Assembly: GCA_964418605.1 (NCBI GenBank)
Contig: CAYQLY010000002.1
Span: 241,762 to 305,761, forward strand
DNA from: CAYQLY01 sp964418605
Lineage (GTDB): Bacteria; Bacteroidota; Bacteroidia; Cytophagales; Cyclobacteriaceae
DNA: 64,000 nucleotides
Direction of reading: 5' to 3'
The position numbers and the translations under genes are program-made. Position 1 is the first letter of the stretch. Each line of letters opens with the position of its first letter. Below the pieces are notes generated by a model. That model saw nothing but the letters and a program-made list of their open reading frames with translations. It had not been told where the DNA came from and ran no database searches. This document shows positions 25,845 to 34,160 of this stretch, piece after piece.

Positions 25845-26783
25845 TTAAATAACAATTAGTTTTAAAAATTGTTCATCTAAAAATTGAAAAAAGGACTGTG
25901 TATTAGTAGAGATTTCAGCAATTTTCCAGTTTTCATTGTAATCTATTTTGCAAAACACAGTTGATGGATTATTTTCTTCAATGTTATTTCGATAAAAACA
26001 TTGCTGTCCAGTTATATATTCTTTTTTCTCATTAAAAGAATAATAAAAAAAAGGCAATATATTTTCAAGAGGAAAAGCAATAGTTTTTTCCAATTTTTTA
26101 GTAAATTCTTCCGTGGCTTTTTTATCTAAGATTATTCGTGCATATTCTGAACGTACAGTATTATCTATTAAGTACTTCATGCTTCTAAGCCAAGATATAG
26201 GAAGTAATTTATTGTCTAAGCTTCCGGAAAACTCGCCGAATCCATCGTGAATAGCATAAAAATTTTTTAATGAAGTTGGTATTTTCCATTTAAAATCTTG
26301 TAATTCGATACGAAGTTCAGGGTTTTCGTTTGGTTCTTTCCCAATTAATAAAGTATAATAAGGCCTTTCTTTTTGTTTTATAAAATACCCCAAAGCCCAT
26401 TCTTTTTTAGACCATTTGATAGCAAAAATATGTTTACATCTTTTTTTTAATTCAGGTAAAAAACGTGGCAGCCTGTCTTTAATATCATTGAATATGGCGT
26501 CAATGATTGCGCCAGGATCATTATGGGCATACTTTTTCCAAATACAAGATGAATCAACATCTAACAAAGACATTATTTCTTTGTGCTTTTTATTTGGAAG
26601 TATGGGGCAATTATAAAGACCTTCGCTTTGAAGTACCAAATCGATTCCTGCTAGATCATACTTTTCAATAATTTCTTTTTGTAAATTAGCTATACGAGGG
26701 TATTCAATTTCAAAATCTGTTTTTGCATTATATTTTAATTCTTTGAGCAATTTCTCTTTTTCTGTTTCTGAAAGCTTTTGCAT
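25845..26783 (-). CDS. SMI1/KNR4 (SUKH)-like protein
   Basis: This is a 312-residue cytosolic protein. The central part (about residues 135-205) fits the SUKH pattern: WALGYFIKQ, then FKWKIPTSLKNFYAIHDGFGEFSGSLDNKLLPISWL, where the LKxFYxxHDG stretch is the family hallmark. SUKH proteins are often immunity proteins against contact-dependent toxins, but no toxin gene is adjacent and the protein is larger than most immunity members. The 12-25 bp before its ATG match the upstream region of the RAYT gene at 28429, so its promoter region appears to be copied. Confidence 0.6.
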   Translation of the reverse strand: MQKLSETEKEKLLKELKYNAKTDFEIEYPRIANLQKEIIEKYDLAGIDLVLQSEGLYNCPILPNKKHKEIMSLLDVDSSCIWKKYAHNDPGAIIDAIFNDIKDRLPRFLPELKKRCKHIFAIKWSKKEWALGYFIKQKERPYYTLLIGKEPNENPELRIELQDFKWKIPTSLKNFYAIHDGFGEFSGSLDNKLLPISWLRSMKYLIDNTVRSEYARIILDKKATEEFTKKLEKTIAFPLENILPFFYYSFNEKKEYITGQQCFYRNNIEENNPSTVFCKIDYNENWKIAEISTNTQSFFQFLDEQFLKLIVI

Positions 26784-26790
26784 GATTTTT

Positions 26791-26942
26791 TTGAAATAAA
26801 AAAGCGTAGTTATAAACTATACTTAGAAATTTAATATAAATATAAGTGATAAAAAAAGAAATAAATTGTGTTTGTAAGAAATATTGTATATTTATTCGAT
26901 ACTACTTTCCCATCTCATACAATGCATGGGAGATTTCTCATC
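26791..26942. pseudogene. decayed copy of the icmF 3' end with its REP flank
   Basis: This segment aligns along its length with 28432-28583. It has the same TTTTTTGAAA leader, REP R6 matching R9, the AT-rich spacer ending ATAAAAAAAGAAA, and then the reverse strand of the icmF 3' end. Read on the minus strand it gives EISHALYEMGK, stop, YRINI, against EISHSLYEVGGQYRRNM in the intact gene. It carries an in-frame stop and many substitutions, so it is an old duplication, and it ends where REP R7 begins. Confidence 0.65.
26801..26822. repeat. RAYT-family REP palindrome R6 (slightly decayed)
   Basis: AGCGTAGTT, ATA, AACTATACT: one arm is mutated. It is the counterpart of R9 within the duplicated segment. 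Confidence 0.8.
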
Positions 26943-26963
26943 TAGGCGTAGTTTGTAACTACG
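26943..26963. repeat. RAYT-family REP palindrome R7
   Basis: GGCGTAGTT, TGT, AACTACGCC: a perfect palindrome. It is followed by TTCTTATTATTAATT, the same flank that follows R8 at the 3' side of the RAYT gene, so it is an orphan element end. Confidence 0.85.
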
Positions 26964-26982
26964 CCTTCTTATTATTAATTTC

Positions 26983-27127
26983 AGTTACTGCCCTCTGTGT
27001 GCAAGACAGACTTTTAAAACTGGTATGCGTTGCAAACGCGCACCAGCAGGGGAGAAAAATTAATTTTATCTATTCTAAATGCAGTTCTTGTTGATTTTAA
27101 TATTAATAGAGGGTTTAAATTATATAT
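26983..27127. other. intergenic segment without a recognised gene
   Basis: This contains a short hairpin (GCGTT/AACGC around 27028-27043) and AT-rich sequence. The open frame crossing it also spans the decayed icmF copy and R7, so I do not regard it as coding. Confidence 0.5.
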
Positions 27128-27817
27128 TTAATTGAAATGTATTTCTTTTAGCCCATCGTTAGTAAATGGAACAATATGTTCTCCCCATTCTTTACTAATT
27201 TTTTTTGTTTTTTTATTTATTTCAAAACAGGATATATATTGAGGAAACATTATTTTTATAATATAGTCGTCTTTATTTTCTATTATGATCATTTGCCCAT
27301 CTGGATCTAATTCCCAGTTTTTATCTTCATTAAATCCCTCCCATTTTTTTTCTTCTTTTAAGAGTGATGTTGCATTGTGTAATACTTGTATTTCTTTTTC
27401 TATTTTTACAAATCTGGTTTCTTGTCTAGGTAAGGATCCTGTATAGCTAGTTGCACTTTGTCTAATGTTTATATCAATTATAGAATCATGTTTAATTAAA
27501 GGAGTGAACCAAAAATGAACACTTGTTGGCTTATCAATACTATCTATAATAATAACAACGCTATTTTTAAAGGTAACAAGGTACTCTTTTGATTTTTCAT
27601 TTTTTAATAAACTAATTCGATTAAATTCTTTAATAGGAAATAAACCAAAAAAGTTTGAATCATCTCTTATCTTCTCCTCAATCATAGCTAACAATTTTTC
27701 TTTACCAAGCTTTAATATAGGATCTTCTTTTGCCATAGTAATAAAGTTTAAAGAAATAATGATTACTGTAATTAGAGTACGAATTGCTAATAATAAGTTG
27801 TTTGCCTTTTTTTCCAT
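27128..27817 (-). CDS. exported protein of unknown function
   Basis: This 229-residue protein has an N-terminal hydrophobic segment (about residues 8-29) after a basic start, so it is secreted or membrane-tethered. No family recognised. The body alternates short strands, including YLVTFKNSVVIIIDSIDKPTSVHFWFTPL and ELDPDGQMIIIENKDDYIIKIMFPQYISCFEI, and may be a beta-rich fold. It sits within the REP island next to the RAYT gene, whose 3'-side palindrome is 24 bp upstream of its start. Confidence 0.65.
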   Translation of the reverse strand: MEKKANNLLLAIRTLITVIIISLNFITMAKEDPILKLGKEKLLAMIEEKIRDDSNFFGLFPIKEFNRISLLKNEKSKEYLVTFKNSVVIIIDSIDKPTSVHFWFTPLIKHDSIIDINIRQSATSYTGSLPRQETRFVKIEKEIQVLHNATSLLKEEKKWEGFNEDKNWELDPDGQMIIIENKDDYIIKIMFPQYISCFEINKKTKKISKEWGEHIVPFTNDGLKEIHFN

Positions 27818-27841
27818 TTATTACTCAATAATCTTCGTCTA

Positions 27842-27860
27842 GCATAGTTTATAACTACGC
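27842..27860. repeat. RAYT-family REP palindrome R8 (3' side of the RAYT gene)
   Basis: GCATAGTT, TAT, AACTACGC: one mismatch. It lies 25 bp beyond the RAYT stop codon and forms one end of the element. Confidence 0.85.
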
Positions 27861-27884
27861 CTTCTTATTATTAATTAAAGTTAT

Positions 27885-28429
27885 CTAAAAAATATCAATT
27901 TCTAACAATCCTTTTAATCCTATATAATTTCTTGCACTGCTATATAAATAATCTTCCGCTTTCTCTACCCATCCAGCACGAACTGGATTTTCATGAATAT
28001 AATTTATTCTTTCACTAAGCATATTAGCAAAGGTTAATTCGATAGCATGATTTTCATGTGTCCAAAGTTGTTGATCATTTACTCGCTTATTATATTTAGC
28101 ATGATATCTAAAAATCGTTAGTAGCCATTCTTTTCTACTTTCAATCGTATTATTTTTAATGGATTGTAAAATTTTTTAGAAGTATATTTTTTAAAATTAC
28201 GAATTGTATCAGATAATTTTTCAGATTTACTTCTAATTATAATGTGAATGTGATTAGTCATAATTACATATGAAAATATTTCTAATCCTTTATTTTTTCT
28301 ACAATAATCTAAGCTTTTTATAATTATATCTTTATAATCTTTACGAGTAAAAACATCCGCCCAACCAACTACCTGAAAAGTAAGAAAGTAACAACTGTTT
28401 TGATCTTGAATTTGATAACTATCACTCAT
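27885..28429 (-). pseudogene. REP-associated tyrosine transposase (RAYT), frameshifted
   Basis: This Y1/HUH-type transposase would be 181 residues if intact. The N-terminal part (103-residue open frame from 28429) has YFLTFQVVGWADVFTR and the metal-binding HUH motif in MTNHIHIIIR, then FKKYTSKK. A single missing A in the homopolymer at 28172-28177 shifts the frame. In the restored frame the protein continues ILQSIKNNTIESRKEWLL, WTHENHAIELT, RINYIHENPVRAGWV, SSARNYIGLKGLLEIDIF, with a stop at 27885. REP palindromes R8 and R9 flank it. RAYTs mobilise REP sequences. It is probably inactive unless frameshifting or a sequencing error restores it. Confidence 0.85.
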
Positions 28430-28444
28430 TTTTTGAAAATAAAA

Positions 28445-28467
28445 AAGCGTAGTTACAAACTACGCTT
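28445..28467. repeat. RAYT-family REP palindrome R9 (5' side of the RAYT gene)
   Basis: AAGCGTAGTT, ACA, AACTACGCTT: a perfect 23-bp palindrome 15 bp upstream of the RAYT ATG. It lies between that gene and the end of icmF, where it could also act as a transcript 3' hairpin. Confidence 0.88.
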
Positions 28468-28527
28468 AGAATTTAAATATAATAATTATTTTATAAAAAA
28501 AGAAAAAAATTTTATTTTTAGGAAACT

Positions 28528-31500
28528 TTACATATTCCTCCTATATTGCCCACCCACTTCATACAACGAATGAGAAATTTCGCCGAGCGAACACACTTTG
28601 CCTACTTCCATTAAAACTTCGAATATGTTTTTATTTTGAATACAGACTTCTTGTAAATTTTCTAATGCCTTCGAAGTTTGATCTTCATTTCTTTTTTGAA
28701 AAGCTTTACATGAAGTAATCGCATATTCTTTTTCTTCCTTTGTCGAACGAATCACTTCGGCTGGAATAATCGTTGGCGATCCTTTCGAATCTAAAAAAGT
28801 ATTCACTCCAATGATGGGAAGTTCACCGGTATGTTTCAACGATTCATAATACAATGATTCTTCTTGAATTTTCGATCGTTGATACATTCTTTCCATCGCT
28901 CCCAGTACACCTCCACGTTCGGTGATATTATTAAACTCATGCATCACCGCTTCTTCCACTAAATCCGTCAACTCTTCAATGATGAACGAACCTTGCAGTG
29001 GATTTTCATTATTCGCTAGTCCTAATTCATTATTAATAATGAGTTGAATCGCCATCGCTCTTCGCACCGATTCTTCCGTTGGAGTGGTGATCGCTTCATC
29101 GTAGGCATTCGTATGTAACGAATTGCAATTATCATAAATCGCATACAAGGCTTGCAACGTGGTACGAATATCATTGAAGGCAATTTCTTGCGCATGCAAC
29201 GAACGACCAGAAGTTTGAATATGGTATTTTAACTTTTGTGAACGTTCATTGCCTTTGTATTTATGTTTAATGGCTTTCGCCCAAATTCTTCGAGCCACTC
29301 GTCCGATCACCGCATATTCAGGATCAATTCCGTTTGAGAAAAAGAAAGATAAGTTCGGAGCGAAATCATCGATGTTCATTCCACGTGATAAATAATATTC
29401 TACATACGTAAAACCATTCGACAACGTAAATGCTAATTGGGTAATTGGATTAGCACCCGCTTCTGCAATGTGATATCCTGAAATGGAAACCGAATAAAAA
29501 TTTTGAACATTATTTTTGATAAAATAATGTTGAATGTCACCCATCATGCGCAGCGCAAATTCGGTAGAAAAAATACAGGTATTTTGTGCTTGGTCTTCTT
29601 TTAAAATATCTGCTTGTACAGTTCCACGAACTACTTTTAAAGTTTCTGTTTTTATTTTTTCGTAAACATCTTTTGGCAATACTTGATCTCCTGTAACTCC
29701 TAACAACATTAATCCTAATCCATCATTTCCTTCCGGTAATTTTCCTTGATAGCTTGGACGTGTTTGTTTTTTGGATTGATAAATTTCATTTATTTTTTTA
29801 TCGATTTCTTTTTCCAATCCATTTTGTTTGATGTAAATCTCACATTGTTGATCGATCGCTGCATTCATGAAAAAAGCTAGCAACATGGGAGCAGGTCCGT
29901 TGATCGTCATGGAAACAGAAGTGGCTGCATTACATAAATTAAATCCAGAATATAATTTTTTTGCATCATCGAGCGTCGCAATGCTTACTCCTGCATTTCC
30001 AATTTTTCCATAAATATCGGGACGATGATCCGGATCTTCTCCGTATAAGGTTACCGAATCAAATGCCGTTGATAATCGTTTTGCTGGCATGTTCAACGAT
30101 ACATAATGAAATCGTCGATTCGTTCGTTCGGGTCCACCTTCACCTGCGAACATTCGAGTCGGATCTTCGCCTTGTCGTTTGATTGGAAATACACCGGCAG
30201 TGAAAGGAAATTCTCCAGGCACATTTTCTTTCATCGACCATTTCACAATATCGCCCCAAGCTGAATAGGTAGGAAGTGAAACTTTCGGAATTTTTAAATG
30301 GGAAAGTGATTCCGTATAGTTCGGTGATTTAATTTCTTTATCTCGAACTTTATACACAAAATCTTTATCCGTATAGCGTTTCTTTTTTTCTTCCCATCCT
30401 TCAAGAATTCGTTTGACATCTCCTTCGATATCTTTCTCAATATTTTTTGCGATTGAAGTTAGTTCTTCATTGATATTATTTTTTTCAATCAGCTTTTGTG
30501 TTTCACGAACGTGTTGCCATTGATTAGCTAGTTTCGATTGATGGTCAATTCGTTCGTTGTATTTTTTACTTTCTTCCGCGATTTCTGCTAAATACCGAGT
30601 TCGATCGGGAGGAATAATATATATTTTCTCACTCATTTCATGCGTAATTTCAAAATGAGAAGAGAATTTCACGTTTGTTTTTTCTTCAATGACATCAATT
30701 ACTTTTTTGTACAATCGATTCATGCCTGGATCGTTGAATTGCGAAGCGATTGTTCCAAAGATTGGAAGGTCTTCATCTTTTGTATCAAATTGATTATGAT
30801 TTCGTTTGTATTGTTTTCGTACATCACGTAAGGCATCGAGCGATCCGCGCTTATCGAATTTGTTAATCGCAATTACATCGGCGAAATCGAGCATATCAAT
30901 TTTTTCCAATTGAGTCGCTGCTCCATATTCCGAGGTCATTACATATAATGATGCGTCCGAATGTTCGGTAATTTCTGTATCGGATTGTCCAATACCTGAT
31001 GTTTCAACAATGATCAAATCGTATTGAGCGGCTTTGCAAATATCAATGGCATCTTGTACGTATTTACTCAATGCTAAATTGGATTGACGTGTTGCGAGCG
31101 AACGCATGTAGGTATGTGGATGATGAATGGAGTTCATTCGAATACGATCGCCTAAAAGAGCTCCACCTGTTTTTCGTTTCGATGGATCAACAGAAATAAT
31201 GGCAATTGTTTTTTCTTTGAAATCAATTAAAAATCGTCTGACTAATTCATCCACTAATGAAGACTTCCCAGCTCCACCTGTTCCTGTAATTCCTAACACA
31301 GGAATCTTTTTTGTTGAGTTTGTTGGAATATTTTTTTTAACCTCTTGATATTTTTCTGGATCATTTTCAGCCAATGAAATTAATTTTCCAATAACCTGTG
31401 GATCTTTTTTGGGAAGTTCTTTGACTTGTCCATTTAAATGAAAATCCAATGTAGAAAAATCACATTGTTCTAAAAGATTGTTAATCATTCCTTGCAATCC

Positions 31501-31884
31501 CAACGTTCGTCCATCATCTGGGGAGTAAATTCGTGTGATTCCGTATTGATGCAATTCATCTATTTCAGAAGGAAGAATCGTCCCACCACCACCACCAAAT
31601 AATTTAATGTTTGCTTTTTTTTCTTTTAATAGATCATACATGTATTTAAAAAATTCCACATGTCCGCCTTGATAGGATGTAATGGCAATTCCTTGTACAT
31701 CTTCTTGAATCGCACAATCCACAATTTCAGCTACTGATCGATTATGGCCTAAATGGATAATTTCTGCTCCTGAAGCTTGTAAAATGCGTCGCATAATATT
31801 AATAGCGGCATCATGCCCATCAAATAATGACGCAGCAGTTACAATACGAATAGGATGTTTGGGTTTATAAGGTGTGGTTGACAT
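28528..31884 (-). CDS. icmF: fused isobutyryl-CoA mutase with G-protein chaperone
   Basis: IcmF interconverts isobutyryl-CoA and n-butyryl-CoA using adenosylcobalamin, and carries its own GTPase chaperone. The 1118 residues run in order: B12-binding domain (about 10-145, DGHDAA with cobalt-ligand His24, then GGGGGT), MeaI-type GTPase (Walker A GTGGAGKS at 201-208, VDPSKRKTGGALLGDRIRM, NKFD), linker, and mutase TIM barrel (from FPFTAGVFPIKRQGEDPTRMFAGEG). Substrate residues favour isobutyryl-CoA: the methylmalonyl-CoA-type Tyr is Phe in TAGVFP, and the carboxylate-binding Arg is Gln in KEDQAQNTCIF. The C-terminus EVGGQYRRNM is typical. It is probably involved in branched-chain or butyrate carbon flow and is monocistronic. 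Confidence 0.95.
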   Translation of the reverse strand: MSTTPYKPKHPIRIVTAASLFDGHDAAINIMRRILQASGAEIIHLGHNRSVAEIVDCAIQEDVQGIAITSYQGGHVEFFKYMYDLLKEKKANIKLFGGGGGTILPSEIDELHQYGITRIYSPDDGRTLGLQGMINNLLEQCDFSTLDFHLNGQVKELPKKDPQVIGKLISLAENDPEKYQEVKKNIPTNSTKKIPVLGITGTGGAGKSSLVDELVRRFLIDFKEKTIAIISVDPSKRKTGGALLGDRIRMNSIHHPHTYMRSLATRQSNLALSKYVQDAIDICKAAQYDLIIVETSGIGQSDTEITEHSDASLYVMTSEYGAATQLEKIDMLDFADVIAINKFDKRGSLDALRDVRKQYKRNHNQFDTKDEDLPIFGTIASQFNDPGMNRLYKKVIDVIEEKTNVKFSSHFEITHEMSEKIYIIPPDRTRYLAEIAEESKKYNERIDHQSKLANQWQHVRETQKLIEKNNINEELTSIAKNIEKDIEGDVKRILEGWEEKKKRYTDKDFVYKVRDKEIKSPNYTESLSHLKIPKVSLPTYSAWGDIVKWSMKENVPGEFPFTAGVFPIKRQGEDPTRMFAGEGGPERTNRRFHYVSLNMPAKRLSTAFDSVTLYGEDPDHRPDIYGKIGNAGVSIATLDDAKKLYSGFNLCNAATSVSMTINGPAPMLLAFFMNAAIDQQCEIYIKQNGLEKEIDKKINEIYQSKKQTRPSYQGKLPEGNDGLGLMLLGVTGDQVLPKDVYEKIKTETLKVVRGTVQADILKEDQAQNTCIFSTEFALRMMGDIQHYFIKNNVQNFYSVSISGYHIAEAGANPITQLAFTLSNGFTYVEYYLSRGMNIDDFAPNLSFFFSNGIDPEYAVIGRVARRIWAKAIKHKYKGNERSQKLKYHIQTSGRSLHAQEIAFNDIRTTLQALYAIYDNCNSLHTNAYDEAITTPTEESVRRAMAIQLIINNELGLANNENPLQGSFIIEELTDLVEEAVMHEFNNITERGGVLGAMERMYQRSKIQEESLYYESLKHTGELPIIGVNTFLDSKGSPTIIPAEVIRSTKEEKEYAITSCKAFQKRNEDQTSKALENLQEVCIQNKNIFEVLMEVGKVCSLGEISHSLYEVGGQYRRNM

Positions 31885-31950
31885 ACACTGAAAATAATTG
31901 CTAAATTACTAAAATAGGAGCGGGGAATCAATGTTTGCAGGAAAAGGTAT

Positions 31951-31984
31951 TTTGTATATATTTATCGGATTTTTAGTAACCTTT
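31951..31984 (+). promoter_or_regulatory. candidate promoter of the RiPP precursor gene
   Basis: TTTG at 31951-31954 and TAACCTTT at 31977-31984 are spaced 22 bp apart. The -7 element departs slightly from TAnnTTTG. The precursor ATG is 15 bp further on. The region also separates the gene from the divergent icmF. Confidence 0.4.
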
Positions 31985-31999
31985 AAACTATAAATTAAA

Positions 32000-32179
32000 A
32001 TGAAAAGAGAATCGAAAAGATTAAGTTTATCAAAAACAACGATTGCACAGATTGATGGTCAGGAAGTGTATGGAGGATATACGCATATTCGTGCACCACA
32101 TACTAACTGTATGGGGACATGCGTTGACTGTCCGCAGCCTTTTACACTAAACTCTTGTTTGCGTGAAAATGATTGTTAA
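32000..32179 (+). CDS. putative RiPP precursor, lanthipeptide-like, double-Gly leader
   Basis: This is a 59-residue peptide. The leader (residues 1-26) reads MKRESKRLSLSKTTIAQIDG then QEVYGG, matching the Bacteroidota natural-product leader pattern K-L-x-L-x-K-x-T-I-A-x-L/I-x-x-x-E-x-x-x-GG, which ends in a double-glycine cleavage site. The core (27-59) starts YTHIR and is rich in Cys (37, 41, 44, 53, 59), with Thr/Ser (28, 35, 40, 49, 52) as possible dehydration partners. It has its own promoter-like region and a strong terminator. No LanB/LanC, radical-SAM or peptidase-transporter gene lies within the window, so modification enzymes must be encoded elsewhere. The class assignment is inferred from the leader. 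Confidence 0.7.
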   Translation: MKRESKRLSLSKTTIAQIDGQEVYGGYTHIRAPHTNCMGTCVDCPQPFTLNSCLRENDC

Positions 32180-32211
32180 GTTTGAGTAACAATCGTAGCT
32201 TTATTAAACGG

Positions 32212-32243
32212 ACCGATCATTATATGTAATGATCGGTTTTTTT
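32212..32243 (+). terminator. intrinsic terminator of the RiPP precursor gene
   Basis: A perfect 11-bp stem ACCGATCATTA/TAATGATCGGT with a 4-base loop is followed by seven T residues. It lies 33 bp after the stop and ensures the small gene is its own transcript. Confidence 0.92.
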
Positions 32244-32314
32244 ATATTCAAGTATAAAACTAAAAAAATAATAATTAAATTCTTTATTTTTATTTTATCC
32301 TTAAAAAATAGTAT

Positions 32315-34156
32315 ATGAAAAAAATAGTTATTTTATATAGTGTGTTAACGGTTGTGTTATTTGATCACTGTTCTTCAAAGAAATCAAATGAACAGGAAAT
32401 AGTTCAAAAGACAACGCGGTTTAACCAGTTTATGGACTCAGTCTATCAAGTAGCTCTTGAGCGAGATCCTGAACGGATGACACGCTTAGGAATTAAAAAA
32501 CGATATAGTGATTGGACAGATCTATCAGAAGTAAATTGGGAAAAAGAAGTAAAATTCATGGAAGATCAATCTGTTGAATTGTTAAATCGTGTCCGCTTAA
32601 CAGAGCTAACGCCTTCCGCTCAGATTAGCTATAAATTATTTCTTAATGATGTCAAGGCTTGTGAATATGCCGATGAAATTCCGAATAGTGCTTATGCTTA
32701 TAATCGGTTGTATTTGATTAATCATAAAAATGGATACCATACGGAGATTCCTGCTTTTTTAATTAACCATCATCGTATCGATACCAAGGCTGATGCAGAG
32801 GCGTATATTGCGCGTCTTTCTAAAATAGATATTCTTTTTAACCAAATTATTGAACGATTGCAATCTAATGAGAAGAAAGGTATTATTCCTCCCCAATTTG
32901 TTTTTCCTATTGTAGCCAAAGACTGCAAAGCTATTTTAACGGGCAAACCTTTTAGTTCATCAGAGAAAGATAGCCCATTGTTAGACGATTTTAGAAAAAA
33001 AATAAATCTATTATCTATTAGTCAACAGTCTAAAATAGATTTGTTGGCAAAGGCAGAAGAAGCTTTGTTGGAGCACGTTAAGCCGGCATACACACAATTG
33101 CTGAACTATTGGTCTGGGTTAGAAAAGAAAGCTACGAATGAAGATGGTATTTGGAAAATTCCTGGAGGAGATAAAAAATACATCGCATGTTTAAAAACGT
33201 TCACATCAACCGATTTAAACCCTGATCAGATATATGAGTTAGGATTGAAAGAGGTGGCGCGCATACAAGAGGAGATGCATGTGATCATGAAAAAAGTCAA
33301 TTTTAAAAATACTAATCTCCATGATTTTTTTAAGTTCATACGTACAGATAAACAATTTTATTATTCTAATACTGATAAGCATAAAAAAGCATATATTGAA
33401 AAAGCTACGGCGATCATTGATACCATGCGTCGGCATTTAGATCAGCTTTTCTATACTCAACCTGTAGCGAAGTTAATTGTAAAACCAGTAGAGCCTTTTC
33501 GAGAAGAATCTTCATCAGGTGCTTTTTATGAAGCTCCAGCGATTGATGGTTCTCGACCTGGAATCTATTATATTAATTTATACAATATAATGGATCAGCC
33601 TATTTATCAGATGGAGGCTTTGGCTTATCATGAAGGAATACCTGGTCATCACATGCAGTTAGCTATAGCACAAGAATTGAAAAATATTCCTCAGTTTCGT
33701 CGGGTGCGTGAAACAGATGACGCCTATGTAGAAGGATGGGCTTTGTATAGCGAGTCGCTAGGAAAAGAAATTGGGTTTTATCAGGATCCGTATTCTGATT
33801 TCGGGCGATTGGCTATGGAAATTTTTAGAGCTTCGCGATTGGTTGTTGATGTTGGTATCCATTGGAAAAAATGGACACGTGAGCAAGCTGTTCAATATAT
33901 GTTGGCTAATACCCCACTTACAGAAGGCGATATTCGTCAAGAGGTAAGTCGTTATGTGGTATGGCCGGGACAAGCTACCGCTTATATGATCGGCAAACTA
34001 AAAATTCTAGAACTTCGCGAGAAAGTAAAGTATAGTCTTAAAGATAAGTTTGATATTAAATCTTTTCATGATGTTATTTTAACCAATGGAGCTATGCCTT
34101 TAAATTTATTAGAAGAAGTAGTAGATCAATACATTAATGAAACAAACAAAAAATAA
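32315..34156 (+). CDS. DUF885 family lipoprotein, putative metallopeptidase
   Basis: This 613-residue protein has a lipoprotein signal (VVLFDHC, Cys19). The DUF885 core holds the zinc-binding pattern AYHEGIPGHHMQLAIAQEL (HExxxGHH) and the downstream acidic motif AYVEGWALYSESLGKEIGFY, as in DUF885 peptidases of Bacteroidota. It is full length for the family. It probably acts in the periplasm or at the outer membrane on peptides. A small lipoprotein-like gene starts immediately after the stop. It lies downstream of the RiPP precursor but is separated from it by a strong terminator, so a functional link is not indicated. Confidence 0.9.
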   Translation: MKKIVILYSVLTVVLFDHCSSKKSNEQEIVQKTTRFNQFMDSVYQVALERDPERMTRLGIKKRYSDWTDLSEVNWEKEVKFMEDQSVELLNRVRLTELTPSAQISYKLFLNDVKACEYADEIPNSAYAYNRLYLINHKNGYHTEIPAFLINHHRIDTKADAEAYIARLSKIDILFNQIIERLQSNEKKGIIPPQFVFPIVAKDCKAILTGKPFSSSEKDSPLLDDFRKKINLLSISQQSKIDLLAKAEEALLEHVKPAYTQLLNYWSGLEKKATNEDGIWKIPGGDKKYIACLKTFTSTDLNPDQIYELGLKEVARIQEEMHVIMKKVNFKNTNLHDFFKFIRTDKQFYYSNTDKHKKAYIEKATAIIDTMRRHLDQLFYTQPVAKLIVKPVEPFREESSSGAFYEAPAIDGSRPGIYYINLYNIMDQPIYQMEALAYHEGIPGHHMQLAIAQELKNIPQFRRVRETDDAYVEGWALYSESLGKEIGFYQDPYSDFGRLAMEIFRASRLVVDVGIHWKKWTREQAVQYMLANTPLTEGDIRQEVSRYVVWPGQATAYMIGKLKILELREKVKYSLKDKFDIKSFHDVILTNGAMPLNLLEEVVDQYINETNKK

Positions 34157-34160
34157 TAAG

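Noticed and set aside
25845..26783. Immunity gene of a contact-dependent toxin system
   Set aside because: The SUKH fold allows it, but no toxin or secretion gene is adjacent.
26846..27094. 82-residue plus-strand open frame
   Set aside because: It runs across the decayed icmF copy and REP R7, with no recognisable protein features.
20173..28467. Repeated palindromes as a CRISPR array
   Set aside because: The copies are hundreds to thousands of bases apart with no regular spacers and no cas genes; they fit REP sequences tied to a RAYT gene.
28528..31884. Methylmalonyl-CoA mutase
   Set aside because: The single-chain domain order and the Phe/Gln substrate residues identify IcmF.
32315..34156. 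Processing protease for the neighbouring RiPP precursor
   Set aside because: DUF885 proteins are not known leader peptidases and a strong terminator separates the two genes.
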